A stretch of DNA of 29,529 nt from Plakobranchus ocellatus. Taxonomy: Eukaryota; Mollusca; Gastropoda; Plakobranchidae. The notes below the pieces were generated by a model. It did not search any database and had not been told where the DNA came from. It saw only the letters and a program-made list of their open reading frames with translations. The stretch spans positions 1,848,126 to 1,877,654 of the forward strand of contig BLXT01006878.1 in the NCBI GenBank assembly GCA_019648995.1, written 5' to 3'. Below are positions 23,301 through 28,930 of this stretch, piece after piece. Within the stretch, counting starts at the first letter, position 1, and every line of letters begins with the position of its first letter. The position numbers were made by a program, and so were the translations under genes.

Positions 23301-24435
23301 TTTGCTTTATTTTGCCAATCAATTTTTCCACAAGTTGAATTCAGTAATTATTTCATTTTCTTACAGATTCATATGATTGCATGCAAGTACATCAACATAG
23401 CAGATATTTCATGCATGGATGTCTTCATTCAGGGGTAATTTTTTTTTAACTCAGTCATGTAAAAATTTGCATCAAGATTTTTAAAAATTTCATATTTCTT
23501 TAAACATCACAGAAAAAAAACTTTCAAGACTCAAACACTGCATTGCATGTATGATATATATTTTTCAATATATGCCAACGTTTTAAACAGATGTAGTGCC
23601 TTATAAAATCTAATCCATTCTATGAAAATGACTTTGCTGTATTTTGAATATCTCAAAATTGCTATGGCTTATCAGTTTTGAAAGAACCATGCTTGTGTTG
23701 ACATATCCATAAAATAATGGCAAATTAGGCTAATAATAAATGATCATTTGAAGTTACATAAATATTAGTATCTTTGAACTACTTCAGTTTTGACCTTGGT
23801 GTATACCTTGCATAGCATCTCCCAAAAATGAGATGTTTAGTGGCAAAAATGAGAATGGAAGTATTGGTATGTTTTAAAGATTCTGAAGATTTTTTTACCC
23901 CCACAGAAAAATTTCAGGCCAGAATGTAAAAGGGTGATATAATTGTGAGGCACAATGTGATGATTCACATCTTAATTTTTTAAAGGACATCTACAGAGTA
24001 TTTTCTGAAATAAATAGTGTAAGCAGTTTTGCAAAGATGGCATTTTGAAAAAAAGATACAAACAATCAAATTTGTCTTTCCTACAGAGGGGGGGGGAAAA
24101 AGGTGATATTTTTAATCTAAACAGCCATATTATGATGAAAAATATCAGTTTTATCTGACTAGAAATCTTGTGGTGACACATATTTGATCTCTATAAAACT
24201 GGCCTACAAAATGCACCAAGCCTTTATTTCCAAAACTGTTATTGCTATGAAACAAATATTGTGCGATAGCACTTCTTGTTTTCTGAAAAATTTGGGCTTG
24301 GAAAAATATTTATATCTATTTATGTTTGTTTTCAGGAGCTCAATACATTCGTGTGTTGCTGGAGAAGGACTTTGTCTACTAAATTTGGATATAAGTAATG
24401 AGGATTTGACCATTCACCAACCACCTGCACTTTGA
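2273..24435 (+). CDS. WDR6: WDR6: WD40 cofactor of the tRNA wobble 2'-O-methyltransferase FTSJ1 (24 exons)
   Basis: Joined exons: 2273-2360, 2820-2918, 3428-3594, 4199-4308, 4939-5110, 6828-7058, 7727-7789, 8512-8559, 10129-10230, 10893-10957, 11449-11603, 12225-12334, 14047-14289, 14459-14608, 15123-15197, 15845-16024, 16570-16624, 18433-18498, 19612-20209, 20646-21043, 21568-21699, 22113-22207, 23367-23434 and 24336-24435. They total 3570 nt and encode 1189 residues in one frame. Family knowledge: WDR6, like yeast Trm734, is built of three WD40 beta-propellers and pairs with FTSJ1/Trm7 to 2'-O-methylate position 34 of certain tRNAs in the cytoplasm. It is a scaffold, not the catalyst. Seen here: WD-type motifs such as SIRMW, ATCFLWD, ASIRVW and QRISVW, and the family signatures WIWDAHW, CGGGHRSW, QRNR...DPETR and SIDQR, all in the human order. 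The start is supported by an in-frame TAA nine bases upstream (2264-2266) and by N-terminal alignment (LVGPVTAL, human LLPVTGL). Two acidic linkers (residues about 780-840 and 980-1030) account for some of the extra length. Two introns are U12-type. The gene appears intact. Confidence 0.95.
2820..2918 (+). CDS. WDR6: WDR6 exon 2
   Basis: Residues 30-63, including GCGNELSVFDF and the SIHGFQE segment that parallels LIHGFRV in human WDR6. Acceptor TTTTAG, donor GTATAT, phase 1 to phase 1. Intron 2 (2919-3427) contains no feature I recognise. Confidence 0.88.
3428..3594 (+). CDS. WDR6: WDR6 exon 3, WIWDAHW motif
   Basis: Residues 63-118. Contains DILLCVFGAKQVCV and NDWIWDAHWIL, the counterpart of human MSDWIWDARW, one of the most conserved WDR6 stretches. 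Acceptor TATAG, donor GTAAAA, ends in phase 0. Intron 3 (3595-4198) holds only an AT microsatellite near 3784-3812. Confidence 0.95.
4199..4308 (+). CDS. WDR6: WDR6 exon 4, ends at a U12-type donor
   Basis: Residues 119-155, with SLALAHNAALLWD (human ALALGHNSVVLYD). The exon ends ATC CT before GTATCCTTTC, a U12-type donor. Joining it to 4939 gives CILYSARLLG, aligned with human CTLSSACLIG. Confidence 0.93.
4309..4938 (+). other. U12-type (minor spliceosome) intron 4 of WDR6
   Basis: The donor GTATCCTTTC (4309-4318) matches the U12 consensus. TCCCTTAACC (4921-4930) matches the U12 branch motif, with the branch A at 4928, ten nt before the acceptor AAG at 4936-4938. There is no polypyrimidine tract of U2 type. 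Phase 2. The intron hosts a LINE remnant. Confidence 0.88.
4425..4846 (+). mobile_element. 3' end of a non-LTR retrotransposon (LINE), degenerate
   Basis: Sense-strand frames encode the C-terminal tail of a LINE reverse-transcriptase protein. KYGSEGWTIY corresponds to the YGSETW motif and FMRRMLRI to the W-RRMLRI motif. After a stop near 4540 and a frame change come QFLGHIYQHKGLEHLAITRK, the RDRQR motif and VWRSMIAYV. It stops at 4833-4835 and ends in AAGAAGAAG. In-frame stops and a frameshift make it a dead 5'-truncated copy. The clade (CR1, RTE or another) cannot be fixed from this fragment. Confidence 0.82.
4939..5110 (+). CDS. WDR6: WDR6 exon 5
   Basis: Residues 155-212. LWRNLIFMAGTVFNKVVLW aligns with human AWKELTIVAGAVSNQLLVW. 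The exon ends HTFEGHK, the GH dipeptide that opens a WD blade. The donor GTATGT leaves phase 0. The start at 4939 after AAG, rather than after the ACAG at 4944, is dictated by phase and alignment. Confidence 0.92.
5258..6650. mobile_element. candidate non-autonomous DNA element with diverged inverted ends
   Basis: The left edge (5258-5300: GGGGAACCCCAAACGGGGTG, then CAGG and CTAGG) is roughly the reverse complement of the right edge (6607-6650: CCTAGCCT, GGACCCCATTTGGG). Blocks CCTAGCCT, TGGA, CCCC and TTTGGG are shared in order. The interior has no transposase frame. No target duplication was found and the ends are diverged, so this is tentative. Confidence 0.3.
5979..6180. repeat. diverged tandem repeat, about 100-bp period, TAGATCT-rich
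   Basis: AGATGTAAATCT occurs at 5982 and 6093. Both are followed by a TAGAT-rich block, TCTAGGCT (6018 and 6117), TTCTGAAT (6043 and 6142) and CTGGC.AGA. The spacing shifts from 111 to 99 bp, showing indels between copies. Confidence 0.7.
6828..7058 (+). CDS. WDR6: WDR6 exon 6, two WD repeats
   Basis: Residues 213-289. GVIFSIEYHCKLKRLCSVSD followed by DRSIRMWQL parallels human GIIFSMSYLESKGLLATASEDRSVRIWKV. YGHVARVWDV parallels GHSARVWQV. Acceptor TTTACAG, donor GTTAGT (weaker than average), phase 0. Intron 6 (7059-7726) shows nothing but AT-rich DNA. Confidence 0.95.
7727..7789 (+). CDS. WDR6: WDR6 exon 7 (63 bp)
   Basis: Residues 290-310: DATCFLWDYKGNIMHKFKGH and a final K, matching human DCVCLVWSHEGEILQAFRGH. 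Acceptor TTTCAG; the donor GTTGTA is weak, but phase 0 on both sides and the protein fit support it. Intron 7 (7790-8511) contains no recognised feature. Confidence 0.92.
8512..8559 (+). CDS. WDR6: WDR6 exon 8 (48 bp)
   Basis: Residues 311-326, GKNIWSLAASDDEKFV, joining to ATGGGDASIRVW (human RGIRAIAAHERQAWVITGGDDSGIRLW). The donor is GTCAGT. A nearby GTAAGG would break the phase and is not used in this model. Confidence 0.85.
8560..10128 (+). other. intron 8 of WDR6
   Basis: A 1.57-kb AT-rich intron with long T and A tracts and AT dinucleotide stretches (10065-10112). An antisense open frame at 9622-9840 has no family I recognise and no supporting context. I see no transposon ends. Confidence 0.75.
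10129..10230 (+). CDS. WDR6: WDR6 exon 9, WD repeat
   Basis: Residues 327-360. ATGGGDASIRVWEV is a clear blade end with the GGGD...VW pattern. Acceptor ATCAG, donor GTAAGC, phase 0. Intron 9 (10231-10892) holds no feature I can name. Confidence 0.94.
10893..10957 (+). CDS. WDR6: WDR6 exon 10
   Basis: Residues 361-382, NDFPRTVKLVNFDTVLIMMN then SG, matching the human segment PGTLKAVTLAGSWRLLAVTDTG. Donor GTAAGT, phase 2. This starts the second propeller region. Confidence 0.9.
11242..11400 (+). mobile_element. tRNA-derived SINE in intron 10
   Basis: A tRNA-like head carries a polymerase III A box TGGCACAGTGG (11250-11260) and B box GGTTTGAGCCC (11304-11314), about 50 bp apart. A body and a tail of (AAACC)n at 11380-11400 follow. 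It lies in the same orientation as WDR6 in intron 10 (10958-11448). Upstream A-rich DNA (11150-11195) may belong to an earlier insertion. The open frames across this segment are not genes. Confidence 0.8.
11449..11603 (+). CDS. WDR6: WDR6 exon 11
   Basis: Residues 382-434. LQVVFSDSKFKSYSVISPCP parallels human EQLLEDKHFQSYCLLEAAPG. CAVGSISGSIRIISI parallels CAMANGEGRVKVVPI. Acceptor TTTAAG, donor GTGCTT (weak), phase 1. Intron 11 (11604-12224) has nothing recognisable. Confidence 0.93.
12225..12334 (+). CDS. WDR6: WDR6 exon 12
   Basis: Residues 434-470. SVDATLFDGKILCLVWI aligns with human AVDQTLFPGKVHSLSWA, and CSGPSGEC with ASGPGGVVAC. Acceptor CCCTAG, donor GTAAGT, phase 0. Confidence 0.95.
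12335..14046 (+). other. intron 12 of WDR6
   Basis: A 1.7-kb intron. Most is AT-rich unique-looking DNA. The more GC-balanced stretch 13040-13270 may be an old transposon piece, but I recognise no domain, terminal repeat or tail. Short open frames on both strands are not supported as genes. Confidence 0.65.
14047..14289 (+). CDS. WDR6: WDR6 exon 13
   Basis: Residues 471-551. HLPASKHRWISAACSV parallels human LLPPSKQRWHTCSAF, and LLVCGDKNGSLFLYPF parallels FLVCGDRRGSVLLFP. Acceptor TTTCAG at 14041-14046, donor GTAAGT, phase 0. Intron 13 is only 169 bp. Confidence 0.95.
14459..14608 (+). CDS. WDR6: WDR6 exon 14
   Basis: Residues 552-601. HGKTGVTSV followed by IIYTTGRDGFFREW aligns with human HGKQGVTSV and YVYTTGRDGAYYQ. 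Donor GTAAAT, phase 0. Intron 14 (14609-15122) carries poly-A (14817-14832) and an AT/CA microsatellite (14891-14926). Confidence 0.96.
14889..14926. repeat. AT/CA compound microsatellite
   Basis: (AT)n followed by (AC)n-like sequence in intron 14. Confidence 0.9.
15123..15197 (+). CDS. WDR6: WDR6 exon 15
   Basis: Residues 602-626, with GLDWIDQIDWDQDDMRVYGF (human GMNWLAGLRIVPDGSMVILGF). Acceptor GTGTAG, donor GTAAGT, phase 0. The next intron (15198-15844) holds the assembly gap and a 41-bp tandem duplication. Confidence 0.92.
15261..15282. other. poly-C run and assembly gap
   Basis: Fourteen C (15261-15274) run directly into eight N (15275-15282). This is probably a homopolymer-induced gap inside intron 15; the true length is unknown. 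Confidence 0.95.
15449..15530. repeat. perfect 41-bp tandem duplication
   Basis: 15449-15489 and 15490-15530 are identical. It lies in intron 15, about 170 bp after the N gap, so it is either a recent slippage duplication or an assembly artefact. Confidence 0.95.
15845..16024 (+). CDS. WDR6: WDR6 exon 16, CGGGHRSW motif
   Basis: Residues 627-686. SHFVVYS followed by LLSIHCGGGHRSWDFW matches human NEFVVWN and LHIVNCGGGHRSWAF. FVYLKTGEVCVV matches FAYLKDGDVMLY. Acceptor TTTACAG, donor GTGAGT, phase 0. Intron 16 (16025-16569) shows no recognisable feature. Confidence 0.97.
16570..16624 (+). CDS. WDR6: WDR6 exon 17
   Basis: Residues 687-705. LLHGREVCDLKFV parallels human GLHGREITCVKRV. Acceptor AACAG, donor GTAAAC, phase 1. 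Confidence 0.93.
16812..18110. mobile_element. 1.3-kb DNA transposon with 14-bp TIRs in intron 17
   Basis: The left end CAGACATGCCTACC (16812-16825) and right end GGTAGGCATGTCTG (18097-18110) are exact inverted repeats. GTCTTG occurs immediately outside both (16806-16811 and 18111-18116), a 6-bp target duplication. Subterminal motifs recur in direct orientation: TCCGCATTTTTAT at 16886 and 18035, and GTTCCGCATTTTT at 18033 and 18053. Palindromic TTCCGG blocks lie near the left end. No full transposase is present, so it is non-autonomous or internally deleted. The superfamily cannot be assigned from the ends alone. Confidence 0.88.
17653..17808 (+). CDS. small open frame inside the TIR transposon, unknown
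   Basis: A 51-residue frame starting MTEKKLLYTEAPIRKRRQ is basic near its start and holds CIRKECIEAFRILGI. It may be a leftover exon of a transposase gene, or chance. I recognise no family. Nothing upstream identifies a promoter. Confidence 0.25.
   Translation: MTEKKLLYTEAPIRKRRQHCIRKECIEAFRILGIEKGNVQWNFLFEKRQQN
18433..18498 (+). CDS. WDR6: WDR6 exon 18, ends at a U12-type donor
   Basis: Residues 705-727. IVCSASEDTSISIGIF parallels human IVITCSEDTTVCVLAL. The exon ends in phase 1 immediately before GTATCCTTTT. Confidence 0.94.
   Translation: MGFLLLFAVQVKTHPSVLAYS
18499..19611 (+). other. second U12-type intron (intron 18 of WDR6)
   Basis: Donor GTATCCTTTT (18499-18508). Branch-like TTCTTTAAC (19594-19602), with the candidate branch A at 19601, ten nt before acceptor CAG (19609-19611). 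Phase 1. The intron also holds a 22-bp direct repeat at 19022 and 19055. Confidence 0.87.
19022..19076. repeat. 22-bp direct repeat, period 33
   Basis: The unit beginning TCTATGCAAGATCACAG occurs at 19022-19043 and 19055-19076 without mismatch, in intron 18. Confidence 0.9.
19612..20209 (+). CDS. WDR6: WDR6 exon 19, GGRAE and QRNR/DPETR motifs
   Basis: Residues 727-926, the largest exon. GHLSSVRTLSV (human NHISSVRAVAV) and LLFSGGGRAELRVWRL (human HVVSAGGRAEMHCFSI) come first. An acidic, Asn/Ser-rich linker follows, then EYRHKQRNR, LDPETRVMAV and VAGSDGHLR, matching human DRQRNR, VDPETRYMSLAV and AACSDGAVR. Donor GTAACC, phase 2. Intron 19 (20210-20645) is AT-rich with nothing recognised. Confidence 0.97.
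20646..21043 (+). CDS. WDR6: WDR6 exon 20, third propeller
   Basis: Residues 926-1059. FHHKCCVLKALHYIHH (human FHHKRCVLKVHSF), SASTRGDIVVWNLSDIAL (human SAATDGSLAFWDLTTML), an acidic linker (HEDEESEDDY), then CLKAHQSGINSLHVL (human LQAHSCGINSLHTL). Donor GTAGGC, phase 1. Intron 20 (21044-21567) holds nothing recognised. Confidence 0.97.
21568..21699 (+). CDS. WDR6: WDR6 exon 21
   Basis: Residues 1059-1103. LVASGGDDNAITLHML matches human LVASGSEDGSLHVFVL, and DAHAAQITG matches CAHAAHVTG. Acceptor TTGCAG, donor GTATAG, phase 1. Intron 21 (21700-22112) is plain AT-rich DNA. Confidence 0.96.
22113..22207 (+). CDS. WDR6: WDR6 exon 22, SIDQR motif
   Basis: Residues 1103-1134. LLVSTSIDQRISVWKL matches human IMVSASIDQRLTFWRL. 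Acceptor TTGCAG, donor GTATAA, phase 0. Intron 22 (22208-23366) carries no identifiable element. Confidence 0.97.
23367..23434 (+). CDS. WDR6: WDR6 exon 23
   Basis: Residues 1135-1157. NIADISCMDVF parallels human HVPDVADMDCW. Acceptor TTACAG, donor GTAATT, phase 2. Intron 23 (23435-24335) contains a poly-G run near 24088 and nothing else notable. Confidence 0.92.
24336..24435 (+). CDS. WDR6: WDR6 exon 24 with stop codon
   Basis: Residues 1157-1189 and TGA at 24433-24435. SCVAGEGLCLLNLD parallels the human C-terminus RCALGGQGLEVYNW. The protein runs about 18 residues past the human end. Confidence 0.93.
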
Positions 24436-25305
24436 TACTAGAAAAACTGGATCCTTTATAAAGATTCAATAGCAGTGAATCAATTTCAGATGCTTGGTAG
24501 AGATTCTCTTTATTCTTTTTGGGGGGATTTAAACAAGTGGGTGGGTGGGGTTGATGGATGAGAAATGTGTAATTTTGCCATGGTCTCTGTAAGCTGCTCA
24601 GTGTACTTTTGCTAGCCCTGCTAAATTACTTCCTAATGCAACATGTTCAGAAAACGGAAGCATCCTCTTGATTTATCACTGTCCTATTGTTCGTGAGAGA
24701 TAGGTTCAGTGTACATTGGTGTCGGGCAATTAACCTCTATCTACACTGGGCCTGGCCCCTGCTTGTGTGGGCTCGTGTTTCTAATAGGCTGACTTGCAAT
24801 GCAACAAAGGTCCTATATTGCACTTTGTTATGGCTTCCTCTCTCTCTCTTTCTCTCTCATATTCTTTAGACCAATCATTAATTTGTGAGTGAGTGTAATA
24901 ATATATCATGATACATGTTTATAAAGAGCATAGCTACAAATGTCAACACAAAATATTCAGTATGTGTCTTTCAACCTTCATCAATCATTTTTCTTAACCC
25001 CTTTAATGCTTTCCATTTTTTGCTTTACTCATCTAAAGTAACCATAGGTGTTTTAAGTGTTTTCATGTACTTATTCTAAAGTGGCTTTCATGAGATTTAT
25101 GATTGTAAGATTTATCAAGTGTTGCATATCAATGAAATGGTAATTGGATGAGCTATAACATATGTTACATTTCATTGTTAATTTTGATCATGCATGTTAA
25201 TTAGCTAATTTGCACATCTAGAAATAGAAATTTTCATACCTAAAAATGCAACAGAAAGGCATTTCACTCACACATAAACCACAATAAACTTATGAAATCT
25301 TTTAT
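24436..25305 (+). other. WDR6: probable WDR6 3' UTR
   Basis: About 870 bp between the stop codon and the first well-placed polyadenylation signal. It holds a short CT microsatellite (24838-24860). No other gene is supported here. Confidence 0.6.
25283..25288 (+). terminator. AATAAA polyadenylation signal
   Basis: Canonical hexamer followed about 40 bp later by a GT-rich tract (TTGTGTTTTGTG), as expected for a cleavage site. Confidence 0.6.
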
Positions 25306-26126
25306 TTTCTATTTCTTGCACTTGTGTTTTGTGAAGCAAGGCCATGAAGACTTTGAGACACTTGATACAGGCTGTGCGGGACATGGCTGTTAAAAGCTTG
25401 CATTTTAGTTACCGCACCACGGACCATGGCCAAGTGAAGGTCATGGGGTCAAGCTACCTGGCACAAGTGCCCAGCAGAATGGGTCAGCATGACCTAGAAA
25501 TATGCGCTTTAATATGTGATGTTTAAAAAAATTCCTAAAAAATTATTAAACACATGCGTGATATGAAAAGCAGTTAGATCGACTACTCAAATGTTGCTGT
25601 AAATTTTGATATAACTTTCGTCGGAGTCGCATCAATAATTTTTATAATGAGTTGAATCTTTATTATAAGTCATATAATAGTCATTTCAGTAGCGAAGTGT
25701 TTCATAGTAATATTAAAAAAATTAACACGTTCCTCACTAAGGATTGTAATGAAACCTCACATACACAAAGATCGTAGTGTTAGAGGCTCACCTTGCAAGT
25801 TTTGTTGAGTTGATCCTCCTCGAAAGCCTAGAATGAACCGTTTGTTGTGGTAGTACTGGCAACATCATAGCAGGAAGCGTCACTATCTGTTATCGCCGCA
25901 GTGCTACCAGTTATCGCAGGCATACAGATAATAATCTGGTCTACAGCGTTGGTTAGCACTACTAGTGTCTAATGTACAAACATTTGCTTAGTTTGTGAAG
26001 TTAAAGGAAATGGCTTGTTTTTAGATCTTATTTGTAATCCAATGAATAAACATGTGTGTGAGCATGTGTGTTTGTGTGTGAACATGTTTTTGTTATTTAA
26101 AGGAAGGGCAGAGTTAATCGCTCTGT
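25306..26126. other. intergenic stretch between WDR6 and the antisense transposon gene
   Basis: Mostly AT-rich. A short open frame (25344-25526) is not supported as a gene. The far end of the transposon and its terminal repeat should lie here, but I cannot locate it. Confidence 0.55.
26045..26050 (+). terminator. alternative distal AATAAA signal
   Basis: AATAAA is followed directly by a TG-rich tract (26052-26085), a typical downstream element. It could serve a longer WDR6 transcript or be unrelated. Confidence 0.4.
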
Positions 26127-26610
26127 TTAATTTTGCAGTTTTTGCTTTTTAGTTTGAGGTATGTATGTTTGCAATAGAGGTGCAACTTGAAGAAGGGGGC
26201 ATTCCATTATTGTTTTTATCTTCCTCTCTTCCTGCCTCATGCCAGCTGTCCTCTTTTCTAATTTTGCGATAGATGAGTGAATGAGCTCCCCACCTTGCTC
26301 TCCCAATAGGCTGAGTCCTATTTTATGTTCTTGAATAAAAGGAAGGCAGCGAGACTCTAAAATGTGCTGTTTCGGGATAACTTTCTTTTTAAACATCCTC
26401 ATGTACGTTGCCATAAAGGAGTGTATATTTGTTTTAATACTTGATAATTAAACCGGAGCTATAGGATAAGTGTGTGATCTATCGTTATGAACAAGAGCGT
26501 AGGCCTTGTTAAGCAGGTCAAAGTTAAGTTTTATTTCATTTGCATCATCAACAATGAAAGGATTACTGGTCCATTCACACGTTGTCCTGACTATTGACGC
26601 TGTGATGTCT
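26127..26610 (-). pseudogene. C-terminal GEQGGE region of the transposon protein
   Basis: Frame 26127-26414 holds KKKVIPKQHILESRCLPF, then GLSLLGEQGGELIHSS and LEKRTAGMR, ending at a stop at 26127-26129. The same frame continues upstream on the minus strand (to about 26590), with TCEWTSNPFIVDDANEIKLN, interrupted by one TAA near 26450. In relatives I recall the pattern K.H.LE...P......G.MGEQG.ES.H near the C-terminus. The Glu of GEQG is a candidate third acidic residue. Confidence 0.62.
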
Positions 26611-26611
26611 T

Positions 26612-27166
26612 TCAAAACCTATGGGTGTAGATATTGTTACATTGATTGCCTGTAAACGAACAGCTATGATATGACTGAGGTGTGATAGCATGCTTATCTA
26701 GCACTGCATCAAGTTGAGAACATACAGGGCCAGATCGGAATGTTAGTGGTGTATGTGAAATTGTTTCCAATTCTTCATGTACTTTTTCAAGTTGTTCCAT
26801 CCAAGTTTGAGAAGAGGACTTGGCTTCTCCAAATGCAACGCAACCCTGGAGGAAGGCAATTTCTTTTTGTTTTTGCATCCATTTTTGCCAATTATTGCCC
26901 AAATTACTAAGGTAGATATTGTTACATTGATTGCCCGTAAACAAACAGCTATGATATGACTGAGGTGTGATAGCATGCTTATCTAGCACTGCATCAAGTT
27001 GAGAACATACAGGGCCAGATCGGAATGTTAGTGGTGTATGTGAAATTGTTTCCAATTCTTCATGTACTTTTTCAAGTTGTTCCATCCAAGTTTGAGAAGA
27101 GGACTTGGCTTCTCCAAATGCAACGCAACCCTGGAGGAAGACAATTTCTTTTGTTTTTGCATCCAT
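26612..27166 (-). pseudogene. coiled-coil-like region of the transposon protein, duplicated
   Basis: 184 residues made of two near-identical halves. The motif WMEQLEKVHEELETIS suggests an amphipathic helix. It is followed by Q.DAVLDKHAITPQSYHSC and FTGNQCN, which in relatives reads like YHG..F.GN.C. The doubling would add 95 residues not expected in a working protein. Confidence 0.6.
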
Positions 27167-27195
27167 TTTTGCTAATTATTGCCCAAATTACTAAG
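26627..27195. repeat. 285-bp tandem duplication inside the transposon gene
   Basis: Copy A is 26627-26911 and copy B 26912-27195. Reading both, I count four substitutions and one 1-bp indel. The minus-strand frame runs through both (26612-27166), so QGCVAFGEAKSSSQTW and ITPQSYHS each occur twice. Copy B holds the TAG and the 1-bp deletion; copy A keeps TGG and the extra base. Confidence 0.95.
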
Positions 27196-27404
27196 CAGAC
27201 GGCTGTTGTCTGCTCTGTCTGGGTTTTTATCGTAGTAAATTTGTTTGTCAATTCTGTCTGCAGCTTGCTTGAGCATTCGGTGATGTTTTAAGATAACGCC
27301 CAGAAGAATGTAGATATGGGGGGCTGACTTTGTGAAGTTCTGTGTCGATGAGTGGTTCATGGATGCAGCTGTGATATTGCGCTGCCTTTTTTTTTATCTT
27401 CTCC
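27172..27404 (-). pseudogene. helical continuation after the core, ends in a premature TAG
   Basis: Frame 27172-27360, with SAPHIYILLGVILKHHRMLK and DRADNSRLLSNLGNN. The pattern HI.LGV.LK...ML recurs in relatives. It ends at TAG (27172-27174), where the other repeat copy has TGG (Trp), so the stop is a point mutation in this copy. Confidence 0.6.
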
Positions 27405-27968
27405 TTATTCTATGTTGAATTTTTCAAAGGCGCTCTTCAAAAAAGCAAGTGTCCGTGGTTCTTTTTCAGTGCTTTCTTGAAGTTCTCTCTTTGTGGTAAG
27501 ATACCAAAGACAAGGATAGGTACCCTGAGGTCCAGACAAACCGAAGACTTTGCACAGAAAGTCGTAATCTCCGTGAAGAAAGACCAAGATTCTTTTTCCA
27601 TTCCATTCAGTGCTTTGCAATTGTGTGATTTTTGTGTTCACGTCTGTCATAAAGATTTTAAGGTTTTCATGTGTGTCCTTGACGTACGCTATGCCTATGA
27701 GATGTGTGTTTGTTTTTGCATTGGGTTTGTTCAAATTGCCTACAGCTATACAAACTTTAAAGCTTCCCTTCCCGTGATCTGCGCCTATTTTAACCCATAT
27801 TTCATCTTCTGGGATTGTGCCTGAATGCCATGTCAATTTATTATTTTGTTGATAAGTGTCTAACAAATTTAAAAGATAGTTCTGTGTGTCTCTGATCATT
27901 GCATATGGTTTCGATTTGATTTCTCCCTCTACATTAAACTCTTTACTTTCTACATTGATGTATTTCAC
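27405..27968 (-). pseudogene. core domain of the transposon protein (DHG and GDYD motifs)
   Basis: 187 residues, the longest uninterrupted piece. WVKIGADHGKGSFK is followed about 70 residues later by RILVFLHGDYDFLCKVFGLS and GPQGTYPCLWYL. In relatives I recall the last motif as HPCLWC, so the second Cys may be lost here (Tyr). The two Asp residues are candidates for metal-binding positions of an RNase H-like nuclease, by inference. It ends with TAA at 27405-27407, after which a frameshift near the A9 run (about 27386-27394) leads into the next part. Confidence 0.65.
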
Positions 27969-27974
27969 AATTAG

Positions 27975-28328
27975 CTATTTGCCACGTCTTCTTTTTCTGG
28001 CCTCATTGGGAAGGTTTAATCCAAATTCTTTCAGAAATTTTCTCTGGGTCCCTAATTGATTCCATGTAAGACCCACTGTCTCTTTCATTGCAATGGCACT
28101 TTCTATTGACATCCCTGTCTTTTCCTTCACACCAGCTTTGCTACTTATTTCGTGTCGATCATTGATAGGCAGCAGTTTTAATTCAGAAACTCGCTGAACA
28201 TCAGACGAGGTTTTGAATGGGCCAGCTATCTGCTCCCTCATTTTCTGCACCAATTTTGCATGTTTCTTTTTAGTCGGGGTTTTCACTGACTTACTCTCTT
28301 TCCTAGGGACTATTATTTTTTTTAACAC
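27975..28328 (-). pseudogene. basic helical segment of the transposon gene
   Basis: About 117 residues. Lysine-rich start, then MSIESAIAMKETVGLTWNQL and KFLKEFGLNLP. In related hypothetical proteins a helix of this type (LS.eeAL.l....Lt..Qy) precedes the core. It ends with a stop six bases before the next frame. Confidence 0.55.
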
Positions 28329-28349
28329 TATGGGCTGACCCCCTGTTTT

Positions 28350-28930
28350 TCAGGTGATTGTCTCTTGGGGGTTTTGGTATAATTTTCTCTTAACGAATCG
28401 TGTGTGAAGCTTTTCTTCTATAGGTGTAAATGGTTCATTAGGTCTTTTGTTTAACGTTTCTTGTAAAAAGTTGCTATAATGTTTGTCCATGGGTGATTTA
28501 GTGCTGTCAGCCATGGTATGTGGTGTGGACGAATGTAGTGGCACAAGAGACTGTCAGTTTAAAAAAATGAGGAGGATGGTGTGTTTTGGTTTGTGATCAT
28601 TTCGCTGACTCTGGACGTGGTTGACGTTAGTTGCTCCCGAGGTGTTGTTGTGATATGCGAAATTTGAGCGTCTGTCATGTACAATGAATCCATGCCAGGA
28701 TTTTCAACAATTGTGTTAGAATCTTCAGCTCTGTGTGTCTCATAGCTTTCATGTTGACTGTTTGTGGTTTCGTCTTGTGCAGTCTCATGTGGATTTACAT
28801 CAGGGCAAGAGAGAGTAGCAACGTTTTTCCTTGAGCCGAATGAAAATGATTGATGCTTGGCACATATGAAAGTTTTCAATACTGATCTTTGAGTCATCTT
28901 CAATCCATACCTGCGCAGTTGTAGATACAA
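28350..28930 (-). pseudogene. linker region of the transposon gene
   Basis: Two successive frames (28559-28930 and 28350-28544) are rich in Ser, Thr, Asn, Gln and Pro, with HETAQDETTNSQHESYETH and TPIEEKLHTRFVKRKLYQNP. This fits a disordered linker between the zinc module and the catalytic-like core. A stop separates the frames near 28545-28560. Confidence 0.55.

Noticed and set aside
25344-25526. 60-residue frame downstream of WDR6
   Set aside because: Follows a poly(A) signal, has no domain and no coding context.
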